From positions 123,532 through 187,531 of the forward strand of contig JAKFYH010000019.1 in the NCBI GenBank assembly GCA_021730945.1: 64,000 nucleotides of DNA, given 5' to 3'. This document shows positions 17,360 through 25,474 of the stretch, piece after piece. Each line of letters begins with the position of its first letter. Positions within the stretch are counted from its first letter, which is position 1. A program made the position numbers and the translations under genes. Source of the stretch: Acidobacteriota bacterium. GTDB lineage: Bacteria > Acidobacteriota > Vicinamibacteria > Vicinamibacterales > UBA2999. The notes under the pieces are model-generated. The model worked only from the letters and a program-made list of their open reading frames with translations, was not told where the DNA came from and made no database searches.

Positions 17360-17389
17360 TGCTGGGCACCAATACCACCACGCGCGCAC
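17336..17389 (-). CDS. trpL: Tryptophan-rich leader peptide of the aromatic/trp operon
   Basis: A 17-codon frame with a GTG start at 17389 and TAA at 17336-17338 reads MRAWWYWCPAGEAYRSV: three Trp and a Tyr in four successive codons. GGGAG (17394-17398) lies 4 bases upstream as a ribosome-binding site. The Trp codons sit in region 1 of the attenuator and the stop codon lies just after region 2. A ribosome that finishes the peptide would therefore cover region 2 and let the terminator form. An in-frame ATG 22 codons further upstream is possible but less well placed. The peptide has no role other than sensing charged tRNA-Trp (known for trpL). Confidence 0.85.
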   Translation of the reverse strand: MRAWWYWCPAGEAYRSV

Positions 17390-17465
17390 ACCACTCCCAA
17401 ACTGGTCAAACGACCGAATATCAAGGGCGGTGCCGGCGGCTCGCAAGCGCATGTGAACGTCGAAA

Positions 17466-17494
17466 GGCTAACAGACCCCAAGCACTGCCGTCAA
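17466..17494 (-). promoter_or_regulatory. Candidate promoter of the aromatic/trp operon
   Basis: On the minus strand TTGACG (17489-17494) is a good -35; 17 bases later TTAGCC (17466-17471) is a poor -10. A start near 17459 would give a leader of about 70 bases before trpL. No other better-matched promoter is visible between here and the divergent gene. Confidence 0.35.
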
Positions 17495-17535
17495 ACCCGG
17501 GCCGCCGGCGGGTCGCGCCAGGGATGGTTCCGAGC

Positions 17536-17564
17536 TTGCTTCGCCCGGGGGAACACCGTATAAC
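17536..17564 (+). promoter_or_regulatory. Promoter for the S55 peptidase / propeller pair
   Basis: TTGCTT (17536-17541) and TATAAC (17559-17564) are separated by 17 bases and lie 31 bases upstream of the ATG at 17596, pointing away from the aromatic operon. Confidence 0.5.
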
Positions 17565-17595
17565 CGTTGTAAGTCGCCCGTTAGCCGATATTTGC

Positions 17596-19437
17596 ATGCA
17601 GTCCCGAACCTTAGCTCTCGTCGCCCTGATGCTGGGCGTGCTGGTGGCCTTCCCCGTGGCCCAAACCGCCACCATGGCGCTCGACGAAGTGCGCCCGGGG
17701 ATGGTGGGTACGGGCCGAACGGTCTTCTCGGGGACCACGCTCGAAGACTTCCAGGTCCACATCCTGGGCGTGTTGCGCAACGTGATCGCGCCCAAGCGCA
17801 GTTTGATCCTGGCACGGCTCGAGGGCGGTCCCTTGGCCAAGACCGGTGTCATCGCCGGCATGAGCGGCAGTCCGGTCTACGTCAATGGCCGGCTGATCGG
17901 CGCGGTCTCGTACTCGTTGGGCCAGTTCTCAACCGAAGCCATCGCCGGTATCACGCCAATCGCCGAGATGGTGGACGCTACCGTGATGCCGTCGGCCCAG
18001 CGCGGGTCGCAGCCCGTCTCGATCACGTGGCCAGCCTCGTCTCGCCAGTTACTGGAGATCTGGGCGCGTGACCTGGGCCGGCCGCCCGGCTTCGTCGCTG
18101 ACGCGTCGCAGGCCATGGTGCTGTCCGGGGTCGCGAGTGAAGTGGGTCGCCTGGGCGCGATGCTCCGCCCCATTGCCGTGCCGATGGTCGCCGCCGGATT
18201 CAATGCCTCTGTGCTCGACCCGTTCGCCCCGGCGTTCGCGGCGGCGGGCTTTGTCCCCATGTCGAGCGCCGCGCAGGCGCCAGGCGGCACTGGCAGCGGC
18301 GGCACTCCGGCCAGGCTCGCCCCCGGTGACGCGGTGGGCGTGACCCTGTTGACCGGTGACTTCGAGTTGGGCGCCACCGGTACGGTGACGCATGTCGACG
18401 GCGACCGCGTCTATGCCTTCGGCCATCCGCTCTACAATCTGGGCCCGACCGAGTTTCCCATGACCAGGGCGGAAGTGCAGGTGGTCCTGCCCAGCCTGAT
18501 GTCGTCAAGCAAGCTGGCCAGCTTCGGCGAGATCGTAGGCACGGTGCAACAGGATCGCGCCACTGCAATTGCCGGGCGGCTGGGCCCAGGGCCATCCCTG
18601 ATTCCCGTCTCGATCACCCTCAACTCCGATCGCGGACCGTCGCGGTCGTTCAACTTCGGGGTGGTTCGCGATTTCACGTTCACGCCGCTGCTGACCTACC
18701 TCTCGGTGGCCAACGTCCTCACCTCGTACGAACGCGGAGCCGGGCCGGCCTCGTTTGCGATTCGCGGCACGGCGTCCATCCGCGCGCAAAGCGACATCAC
18801 CTTCGAGGACATGTTCTCCGGCGAGCAGCCGGCCGGCGGCGCCGCGGCGTATGTTGCGGGCCCGCTCACGGCGCTGCTGAAGAATGCGGCCGAGGCAGTC
18901 AACGTCGAGCGGATCGACCTGGTGATCGACGCCAGCGAGCAGGAGCGCAGTGCCCGCATTGAGCGAGTCTGGCTGGACACCACCCGTCCCCGGGCCGGCC
19001 GCGATGCGGTGGTATTTGTCGCCATGCGCGACGCGCGGGGCCGGGAAGTAATCAAGCAGGTGCCGGTTCAGTTGCCGGCAAATGCGACCGGGGTGCTGCA
19101 ACTGGTGGTCGCCGATGCCGCCCGCACGACGGCGGACGACCGCCGCGACACCCGTGGCGCCGACCAGCAGCGCGCCGCCCAGATGATCCGTACGTTTAAC
19201 CGCGCGCGCAAGAACAACCGCCTTTATGTCCGGCTCACCTCTCCCGACCCCGGCGCCGTCGTGAACGGCGAGCCGATGACGTCGTTGCCGCCGTCGGTGT
19301 TGGCGGTCATCGAAGCCGATCGCAACAGCGGCATCGTCGGCGCCCTGCGAACCACCACCCGCGGCGAGTGGGAACTGCCCCTCGATTTTGCGGTCACCGG
19401 TTCGCGCCAGTTGACCCTCAACTTCGAACAACCTTAA
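17596..19437 (+). CDS. Exported S55 (SpoIVB-like) serine peptidase
   Basis: A 613-residue protein with a signal peptide (about 1-25, ending VAQTAT). A peptidase S55-type domain covers roughly residues 28-130 and 225-320: VRPGMVGTGRTVFSG, GVIAGMSGSPVYVNGRLIGA with the nucleophile Ser in MSGSP, and the later VYAFGHPLYN. Known S55 proteins such as SpoIVB cleave a partner to start a signalling cascade. The remaining 250 residues look like beta-rich domains of unknown role. ATG 17596 fits the signal peptide and the promoter upstream. The stop and the next ATG overlap (TAATG), so it is coupled to the propeller protein. Confidence 0.8.
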   Translation: MQSRTLALVALMLGVLVAFPVAQTATMALDEVRPGMVGTGRTVFSGTTLEDFQVHILGVLRNVIAPKRSLILARLEGGPLAKTGVIAGMSGSPVYVNGRLIGAVSYSLGQFSTEAIAGITPIAEMVDATVMPSAQRGSQPVSITWPASSRQLLEIWARDLGRPPGFVADASQAMVLSGVASEVGRLGAMLRPIAVPMVAAGFNASVLDPFAPAFAAAGFVPMSSAAQAPGGTGSGGTPARLAPGDAVGVTLLTGDFELGATGTVTHVDGDRVYAFGHPLYNLGPTEFPMTRAEVQVVLPSLMSSSKLASFGEIVGTVQQDRATAIAGRLGPGPSLIPVSITLNSDRGPSRSFNFGVVRDFTFTPLLTYLSVANVLTSYERGAGPASFAIRGTASIRAQSDITFEDMFSGEQPAGGAAAYVAGPLTALLKNAAEAVNVERIDLVIDASEQERSARIERVWLDTTRPRAGRDAVVFVAMRDARGREVIKQVPVQLPANATGVLQLVVADAARTTADDRRDTRGADQQRAAQMIRTFNRARKNNRLYVRLTSPDPGAVVNGEPMTSLPPSVLAVIEADRNSGIVGALRTTTRGEWELPLDFAVTGSRQLTLNFEQP

Positions 19438-21638
19438 TGACCCGTCGAACAACGATAGGCGCGGCGATGGCCGCTGGCTGGCTGGCAGTGTCCACCCTGT
19501 CGGCGGCGCCGGGATTCTGGCAGGCCGCCACCCAAGCCGACTTCCTGCGCGGAGAGGTCGATCAGCTGTCGATCGATGAGCATGGCCGGCTGGCCCTCGG
19601 GCCGGCGCTCGCTGAAGTCCACGATACGGGCCAGCCCTTCGTCTGGACCATGCTGGCCGCCGCGGAAGGCGTGACGTTTCTCGGCACCGGAAACGACGGC
19701 AAGGTCATCCGCGTGGATCGCGACGGCCGCGGCTCGGTGTTCTTCGATAGCGATGAGATGGAGGTCCACGCCCTGGCGTCGGCGCCCGGTGGCGGTCTCT
19801 ACGTAGCGACGTCTCCGGACGGCCGCATCTACAAGGTTGATGCGAAGGGCCAGGCGGCGGTGTTCTTTGATCCGCCCGACAAATACATCTGGTCGCTGGC
19901 GGTCGACCGCCAGGGCAACCTTTTTGCCGGCACGGGCGACAAAGGCACGGTCTATCGCATCGCCGCCGACGGCACCGGGACTGCCTTCTTTGCCACCAAG
20001 GCGACGCACGCCGTGTCGCTGGCCTTCGATGCCGCCAACCAGTTGCTGGTCGGCACCGGCGCCCCGGGCCGGGTGTTTCGCGTCGACAGCGGCGGCAAGG
20101 GGTTCCTGCTGCTCGATACCGCGTTCCAGGAAATTCACGCCGTGCGCGTCGACGCCAAGGGCGTCGTCTACGCCGCGGCACAGAGCAGCCGAGCGGCCGG
20201 TGGGGGCGACAACTCAGCCGAACCGGTGGCGGCCCCGCCTCCAGTAACCCCGTCAATTCCCAATGTATCGACCGAGATCACGTCGATCACCGTGATCGAC
20301 ACCCCCGGCAGCAGTCAGGGCGCGGTCACTCCGTCGGAGCGTCGCAACTCGAGCGGGGCCATCTTTCGCGTGCAGCCGGACGGTTTATGGGATCAGATTT
20401 GGGCGCCGTCCGAGGACGCGCCGTACGACATCGCGATTGAGCCAGACGGCGCCCTGGTGGTGCCCACCGGGGGCAAGGGCAAACTTTATCGACTGAGCGG
20501 CGACCCGGTGCGGGCGGAATTGATCACCCGCATGCCGGCGCAGCAGGCCACCCAGATCATCCGCCTGGCGGACCGCACGCTGGTGGCAACCTCGAATCCG
20601 GGACGGCTGATGGCCCTGTCGTCGGCTCGCGCCTCCCGCGGCACCTTTGAGTCCGACGTCAAGGACGCGCGCATGGTGGCGACCTGGGGCGTACTCTCCT
20701 GGCGGGCCGTGATCCCGTCTGGCGCAAGAGTGGAGCTCTTCACCCGGTCGGGCAACACCCGCACGCCAGACGAGGCATGGAGCGGGTGGGCCGGGCCCTA
20801 TGCGTCGGCCGAGGGCTCGCAGATCACAAGTCCGAAGGCCCGGTATCTCCAGTGGCGAGCGGTGCTGACCGCCGGCAGCGCCAGTCCAGTGCTGACTTCG
20901 ATCACCTCCGCCTACCTTCCCCGCAACGTGCGGCCGCAGGTGACGTCGATCACGGTGCACCCGCCAGGCGTGGTGTTCCAGAAGCCGTTTTCGAGCGGCG
21001 AGACCGAAATTGCCGGCTATGACGCCGATGACGGCGAACGCCGCACCGGAGGCGCGCCATCCGGTGGCAGTGGTCCCGCGCTCGGGCGACGCATCTACCA
21101 GAAAGGGCTGCAGGCCTTTGTCTGGAAGGCCGATGACGACAACGGCGACGAGTTGACCTACGAGGCGTTCTATCGCCGCGAGGGCGACACCGTATGGCGG
21201 CTGCTCAAAGGCGACCTGCGTGACACCCTGCTCGTGTGGGACACCTCGTCGGTGCCCAATGGCACCTACGTCGTGAAGATCGCCGCCTCTGATGCCCGGG
21301 CCAATCCCAGTGATTCGGCGCTGGCCGGGGAACTGGAAAGCAGCAGCTTCGAAATCGACAACGTCGCACCGACGGTGCAAGTCGCCGCCATCCGTCGCGA
21401 GGGCGACCGGTTGGTGGTGCCCGTGGAGATTCGCGACGCCGACTCGGCGATCACGAAGGTCGAGTACTCGATCGATGCGCAGCGCTGGCTGCCGGCGTTT
21501 CCGCGCGACGGCATCCTGGACGCCCGGCAGGAGTCGTTCGAGATTCGGCTGGGCAGCGACGCGGCCGGCCGCACCTTGGTGATTCGCGCGACCGATGCGC
21601 TCGGCAACTCCGGTACCGGTCAGATTCAGGTCAGGTAG
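19437..21638 (+). CDS. Exported beta-propeller protein with C-terminal Ig-like region
   Basis: A 733-residue protein with an N-terminal signal segment (about 1-26). At least five propeller blades follow, each with a repeated pattern such as LYVATSPDGRIYKVD, LFAGTGDKGTVYRIA, LLVGTGAPGRVFRVD (about 60-400). A Pro/Ser-rich insert lies near 265-300, and the C-terminal half (about 420-733) resembles Ig-like sandwiches (GTYVVKIAASDARANPSD). It has no catalytic motif that I can see. Translation is coupled to the S55 peptidase upstream, so it may be its partner or substrate (inference). It converges with the anti-sigma gene. Confidence 0.75.
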   Translation: MTRRTTIGAAMAAGWLAVSTLSAAPGFWQAATQADFLRGEVDQLSIDEHGRLALGPALAEVHDTGQPFVWTMLAAAEGVTFLGTGNDGKVIRVDRDGRGSVFFDSDEMEVHALASAPGGGLYVATSPDGRIYKVDAKGQAAVFFDPPDKYIWSLAVDRQGNLFAGTGDKGTVYRIAADGTGTAFFATKATHAVSLAFDAANQLLVGTGAPGRVFRVDSGGKGFLLLDTAFQEIHAVRVDAKGVVYAAAQSSRAAGGGDNSAEPVAAPPPVTPSIPNVSTEITSITVIDTPGSSQGAVTPSERRNSSGAIFRVQPDGLWDQIWAPSEDAPYDIAIEPDGALVVPTGGKGKLYRLSGDPVRAELITRMPAQQATQIIRLADRTLVATSNPGRLMALSSARASRGTFESDVKDARMVATWGVLSWRAVIPSGARVELFTRSGNTRTPDEAWSGWAGPYASAEGSQITSPKARYLQWRAVLTAGSASPVLTSITSAYLPRNVRPQVTSITVHPPGVVFQKPFSSGETEIAGYDADDGERRTGGAPSGGSGPALGRRIYQKGLQAFVWKADDDNGDELTYEAFYRREGDTVWRLLKGDLRDTLLVWDTSSVPNGTYVVKIAASDARANPSDSALAGELESSSFEIDNVAPTVQVAAIRREGDRLVVPVEIRDADSAITKVEYSIDAQRWLPAFPRDGILDARQESFEIRLGSDAAGRTLVIRATDALGNSGTGQIQVR

Positions 21639-21651
21639 CCGCCGAAGGCGG
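21639..21651. terminator. Short hairpin between convergent genes
   Basis: CCGCC/GGCGG with a GAA loop lies between the stops of the propeller gene and the anti-sigma gene. It has no T-tract, so support as a bidirectional terminator is weak. Confidence 0.25.
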
Positions 21652-21658
21652 GAGGCGA

Positions 21659-22582
21659 CTAGAGCCCGACGATGGCGAGCGGCATCGGCACCTGGGCCTC
21701 GGAGGCCTCGGGCGCCGACGGCTTGATGATCGGTGCCGCCGCGGGCTTGGGTTGGGCCGCAACCGGGACCGGAATCGGCCCCAGCGGCTGTGGCCCGTGG
21801 CGCAAGCGCAGCGCCTGCCCCAACATCGTCAGGCCATCGTCGTGCCGGCCCTTGACGGTGGTGCTGGCCACCAACCAGACCATGCTTACCGCCACGGCGT
21901 TGCCGGTCCGGGCCTGCGCCGGCGCAAACTGCACGCGATAGGCCTCGTTCAACATGGCGTTGACCACGGCACGCTTGCCGATCGGCTGGGCGTCGTTGAT
22001 CACTTCAATACCCTGGACGCGGCCCTCGCGCGACACCACAGCCGACAGCGCGTACTCGGCATCCTCTTCCGACATCTCGATCGCCGGATCGGTGACCGCG
22101 CGCGGCGCCATCATGTCGTAGTTGAGGCGCAGCGGATTCTGGTTGGATCCGGGATTGGCGAGCAATGAAATGACCCCGGCCAGCGAGTCTGGCCGCTCCT
22201 GGTTGGCGGCGTGCAAGACGCTGGCCGATCCGACCACACAAATCAGCGTGGCCACGGTGGCGCCGAGGCCGGCCCACACCAGGTGCATGTCCTGAAACAG
22301 CGCCACGACCTGCGATCGAACCGACAGGTCCTGCTCGACCCCGAGCTGCTCAACCACTTGCTGGCTCAGCCGCAGCGGTTCGACGGCCGCATGCTCCCCG
22401 ACCGACTCGGCCATCACTCGCAGCGTGGCGCCGAGGGCGGTAATCTCTTCCGCTTCGAGACTGCAACTGACGCACTCGGTCAGGTGATTCTGGATGGCGA
22501 GGCGCTCCGCGAACGGCACCTCGCCGTCGTAAAAGGCCTCGAGCCGTTCGCGCACGTCGGCGCACGAATGTTCGTGCATCAT
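21659..22582 (-). CDS. Anti-sigma factor with zinc-finger N-terminus and TonB-like C-terminus
   Basis: A 307-residue membrane protein. Residues about 1-50 form a zf-HC2/ZAS anti-sigma domain (HLTECVSCSLEAEE with H-x3-C-x2-C), one membrane span lies near 103-124, and the outer part (about 180-270) has the shape of a TonB C-terminal domain (ALSAVVSREGRVQGIEVIND, then MLNEAYRVQFAPAQ). A Pro/Ala tail ends the protein. ATG 22582 overlaps the sigma stop (ATGA), as expected for a cognate pair. It would hold the ECF sigma factor at the membrane until an envelope signal arrives. Confidence 0.82.
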   Translation of the reverse strand: MMHEHSCADVRERLEAFYDGEVPFAERLAIQNHLTECVSCSLEAEEITALGATLRVMAESVGEHAAVEPLRLSQQVVEQLGVEQDLSVRSQVVALFQDMHLVWAGLGATVATLICVVGSASVLHAANQERPDSLAGVISLLANPGSNQNPLRLNYDMMAPRAVTDPAIEMSEEDAEYALSAVVSREGRVQGIEVINDAQPIGKRAVVNAMLNEAYRVQFAPAQARTGNAVAVSMVWLVASTTVKGRHDDGLTMLGQALRLRHGPQPLGPIPVPVAAQPKPAAAPIIKPSAPEASEAQVPMPLAIVGL

Positions 22583-23214
22583 GTGCGCACTCCTTGTAAT
22601 TGCCGCCGCAGCGTCTGGCGTCCTCGCGTCAGGCGCGACTTCACGGTCCCCACCGCCACGCCCAGCGAGAAGGCGATGTCGTCGTAACTGAGGCCGTCGA
22701 TCTCCCGCAGGACAATCACGGTTCGCTGGTCAAACGGCAAGCCATCGAGCGCCGTCCACAGCTTCTCGGCCAGCTCCTTGCGCGCAAACGCGCGATCGGG
22801 CGACGTGTGTTCACCCGGCTGGCGCAGATCCCCGTGCGTAGCCACATGCTGATCGAGCGACACCTGGTCGGCCCGGTGGCGCCGCCGCCACCAGCGCTGG
22901 CGGTTGCGAGCCTGGTTGATGACGATGCGGTAAATCCACGTCTTCAGGGTTGACTGGCCGCGGAAATGACCAATGGTGCGGAAGACGCTGAAGAAGACCT
23001 CTTGAGACAGGTCCAGGGCTTCGTCGCGGTCGCCCAGCAGGTGGAGCGCCAGCTGGTAGACCATGCGCTCGTGCCCAGACACCAGCTCAGCGCACGCAGC
23101 CTGCTCACCCTCGGCGCACCGCTCGATCAGCGCTGCCTCGCGGCTGCCTACGTCAGCCCACCCGAGTGCCCCGGCGTCTTTCATGACGGAATCGGCGACA
23201 ATTCGATAGCCCAT
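22579..23214 (-). CDS. ECF-type RNA polymerase sigma factor (sigma-E like)
   Basis: A 211-residue ECF sigma factor. The sigma2 region has YQLALHLLGDRDEALDLSQEVFFSVFRTI and the -10 binding segment FRGQSTLKTWIYRIVINQARNRQRW. Sigma4 has LPFDQRTVIVLREIDGLSYDDIA and the recognition helix VAVGTVKSRLTRGRQ. I chose ATG 23214; a TACACT box lies just upstream of it. TTG 23244 or ATG 23184 are alternatives because no clear ribosome-binding site is present. Its stop overlaps the anti-sigma start. Confidence 0.9.
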   Translation of the reverse strand: MGYRIVADSVMKDAGALGWADVGSREAALIERCAEGEQAACAELVSGHERMVYQLALHLLGDRDEALDLSQEVFFSVFRTIGHFRGQSTLKTWIYRIVINQARNRQRWWRRRHRADQVSLDQHVATHGDLRQPGEHTSPDRAFARKELAEKLWTALDGLPFDQRTVIVLREIDGLSYDDIAFSLGVAVGTVKSRLTRGRQTLRRQLQGVRT

Positions 23215-23269
23215 AGCCAGTGTATCAAGGTTAGAACCCGCCAAGCCCCGAAAGTTCCCGCGCTTTTGC

Positions 23270-23275
23270 TACCAT
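23270..23275 (+). promoter_or_regulatory. -10-like box 7 bases before the TPR gene start
   Basis: TACCAT is followed by 7 bases and GTG 23283. No ribosome-binding site fits in the gap. It is one of several TANNNT boxes at this distance in the window. Confidence 0.45.
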
Positions 23276-23282
23276 CGGATTC

Positions 23283-24674
23283 GTGCGCCGAACCGTGGTG
23301 GCGATTGTGCTCGTAGCGGTGGCTGGGGTTGCCGGTGCGCTGGCCTACGCCGCCCTGACGACCGAACGCGAGTTCGAACGTCTGATTGCCGATGGCGATC
23401 AGGCCGTCCTCGCCGAGCGCCATTTCCAGGCCCTGGAAGCCTATTCAGGCGCCATTGCCCTCAAGCCCGACTCGATGCTCGCGCACCTGAAGCGCGGTGC
23501 CGTCTATCAGACCCGCAACGAGCTTGAGTCCGCGCTGCGCGACCTGCGCGAGGCGGTCGCGCTGGATCCCGGGGCCTTGCTGGCGATCGACCTGCTGGGC
23601 GATGTCAGCGCATCCATGAATCGGCACGACCGTGCGGTCGAACGTTACGAGTCATACATCGCGCTCGACGAACGCAATGCCAGGGTGCACTACAAACTCG
23701 GTTTGTCGCGCTATCGCGCCGGGCAGGTCGATGCTGCCGCCCGCGCCCTGCAGCAGGCGCTCAAGCTGGATCCCGCCCTGGGTGAAGCGCACTACGTCCT
23801 GGGGCTGGCGCTGCGCGATCAGAACAAGCTGCCCGAGGCCCGCAGGTCACTCGAGGAAGCCGCCCGCCGTTCGCCAGCCAGCCAGACCGCAGCGCGGGAA
23901 GCCCTCGCCGATGTCTACCTGCTCGAGGGCGACCATGCCAAGGCCATCAACGAATTGGAGGCGCTGGCCGCACTCGACACCACCCGCGTCGATCGGCTGG
24001 TCGCCGTCGGCCTGGCCCAGGCTCGCGCCGGCCGCGAGGAGGCCGCGGTGCTGACCCTGGGCCGTGCCCTCGATCGCTCTCCGGAGGCGCCACAGGCGTA
24101 CGCGGCGTTGGGGCATGTCTGGCTGACCAGTGCTCAACGGCGGGGTGACCGCGTCGCTCTGAACAAAGCGCTCGAGGCACTGCAGCAGGCAGCCGCTCGC
24201 ACCGACGCGACCAGCGACACCTACGCGGAACTCGGACGCGCCTGGATGCTCGCAGGCGATCCACATGCGGCGGAACGGGCCTTACGCCAGGCCGTCGACC
24301 GCCTGCCCGTGCCGCCCGATGCTTACCGCCAGTTGGCCGACGTGATGGCGCGCGACGGCCGCAGCCAGGAGGCGCGCGATGCGCTCATCAAGTACGTCAC
24401 CCTGGCTGGGGATGACCGCCCACTGGGCGACGTGTGTGAACGGATCGCCGAGTTATCGATGCGGCTTGGCGAACCGGCGCTGGCGGTTCGCTGGTTCGAG
24501 CGTGCCCTTGGCGAAGCCGGTCCCAGCGCACGGCTCCACTTACGCCTGGCTGACGCGGCTCTGAAGAATGGTGACCCCGCCCGTGCCCGCACCGTGGTCG
24601 ACGAAGGCCTGGCGGCCGAACCGGGCAACCGCCCACTCCAACAACTGAAGCGGCGCCTCACCGGCGGCGACTGA
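23283..24674 (+). CDS. TPR-repeat protein, membrane anchored
   Basis: A 463-residue protein with one N-terminal hydrophobic segment (about 4-27) that may be an anchor or uncleaved signal. A long run of tetratricopeptide repeats follows, for example ALEAYSGAIALKPDSMLAHL, AARALQQALKLDPALGEAHYVLG and AVRWFERALGEAGPSARLHL. TPR arrays mediate protein contacts; the partner is unknown. The GTG at 23283 is the first start in frame and closely follows a -10-like box. It is divergent from the sigma factor gene. Confidence 0.8.
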   Translation: MRRTVVAIVLVAVAGVAGALAYAALTTEREFERLIADGDQAVLAERHFQALEAYSGAIALKPDSMLAHLKRGAVYQTRNELESALRDLREAVALDPGALLAIDLLGDVSASMNRHDRAVERYESYIALDERNARVHYKLGLSRYRAGQVDAAARALQQALKLDPALGEAHYVLGLALRDQNKLPEARRSLEEAARRSPASQTAAREALADVYLLEGDHAKAINELEALAALDTTRVDRLVAVGLAQARAGREEAAVLTLGRALDRSPEAPQAYAALGHVWLTSAQRRGDRVALNKALEALQQAAARTDATSDTYAELGRAWMLAGDPHAAERALRQAVDRLPVPPDAYRQLADVMARDGRSQEARDALIKYVTLAGDDRPLGDVCERIAELSMRLGEPALAVRWFERALGEAGPSARLHLRLADAALKNGDPARARTVVDEGLAAEPGNRPLQQLKRRLTGGD

Positions 24675-24685
24675 TGACGGCCTGA

Positions 24686-25474
24686 CTACTTCTTGGGATC
24701 GACCGCGTCGCGGAGACCGTCGCCGAGAAAGTTGAATCCCAGGACGACGACGGCCAGGCACAGACCGGGGAAAATCGTCAGGTGCGGCGCGTCGAGCAAG
24801 TGCACGCGCCCGCCGTTGATCATGGTGCCCCAACTGGGAGTGGGCGGCTGCACGCCGAGTCCCAGGAAGCTCAGGGCCGCCTCCGACAACATCGCGCCGG
24901 CCATGCCCAGGGTGGCTTGCACCATGACCGGCGGCAGCGCGGTTGGCATCACGTGCCGGATTAAGAGCCGCGCGGTGCTCGCGCCGAGCGCTCTGGCGGC
25001 CACCACATATTCGAACTCCCTCGCGCGCAGCACCTGGCCGCGGACCAGGCGCGCATAGCCGACCCACCCAATCAGCGCGAGCGCGAGCACCACATTGGTA
25101 AGGCTGGGACCCAGCACGGCGACCAATGCAATCGCCAGCAACATACCCGGGAAGGCCATGAGGACGTCCATGACTCGCCCAATCACCTGGTCGATGCGGC
25201 CGCCGTAGTAGCCCGACACCGCGCCAATCACCATGCCGGCCACCGACGACACGCCCACCACGATCGTGCCGACCAGCAGCGAGACGCGCGCGCCGAGTAG
25301 CACGCGCGCCAGGATGTCGCGCCCCAGTTCATCCAATCCGAACCAGTGCGCCCAGGTCGGCCCCTGCAACCGGTTCGGCAGATCCTGAAAACTGGGATCC
25401 CACGGCAGCAACCACGGTGCCAACAGCGCGGCCGCGACAATCGTCACGACGATGATCAGACCGAGGCGCATCAT
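24686..25474 (-). CDS. dppC: ABC transporter permease, DppC family
   Basis: Inner-membrane permease of a peptide/nickel-type ABC importer. The 262 residues show the opening motif WFGLDELGRDILARVLLGARVSL, several membrane spans and the EAA loop (RALGASTARLLIRHVMPTAL) that docks to the ATPase, ending ALSFLGLGVQPPTPSWG. ATG 25474 overlaps the dppB stop. No solute-binding protein or ATPase is encoded nearby, so those partners must lie elsewhere. Substrate cannot be told. Confidence 0.88.
   Translation of the reverse strand: MMRLGLIIVVTIVAAALLAPWLLPWDPSFQDLPNRLQGPTWAHWFGLDELGRDILARVLLGARVSLLVGTIVVGVSSVAGMVIGAVSGYYGGRIDQVIGRVMDVLMAFPGMLLAIALVAVLGPSLTNVVLALALIGWVGYARLVRGQVLRAREFEYVVAARALGASTARLLIRHVMPTALPPVMVQATLGMAGAMLSEAALSFLGLGVQPPTPSWGTMINGGRVHLLDAPHLTIFPGLCLAVVVLGFNFLGDGLRDAVDPKK

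Noticed and set aside
17251..17481. A 76-codon minus-strand frame across the attenuator
   Set aside because: It runs through the terminator stem in another frame and has no Trp cluster; the 17-codon leader in the adjacent frame fits the attenuator far better.
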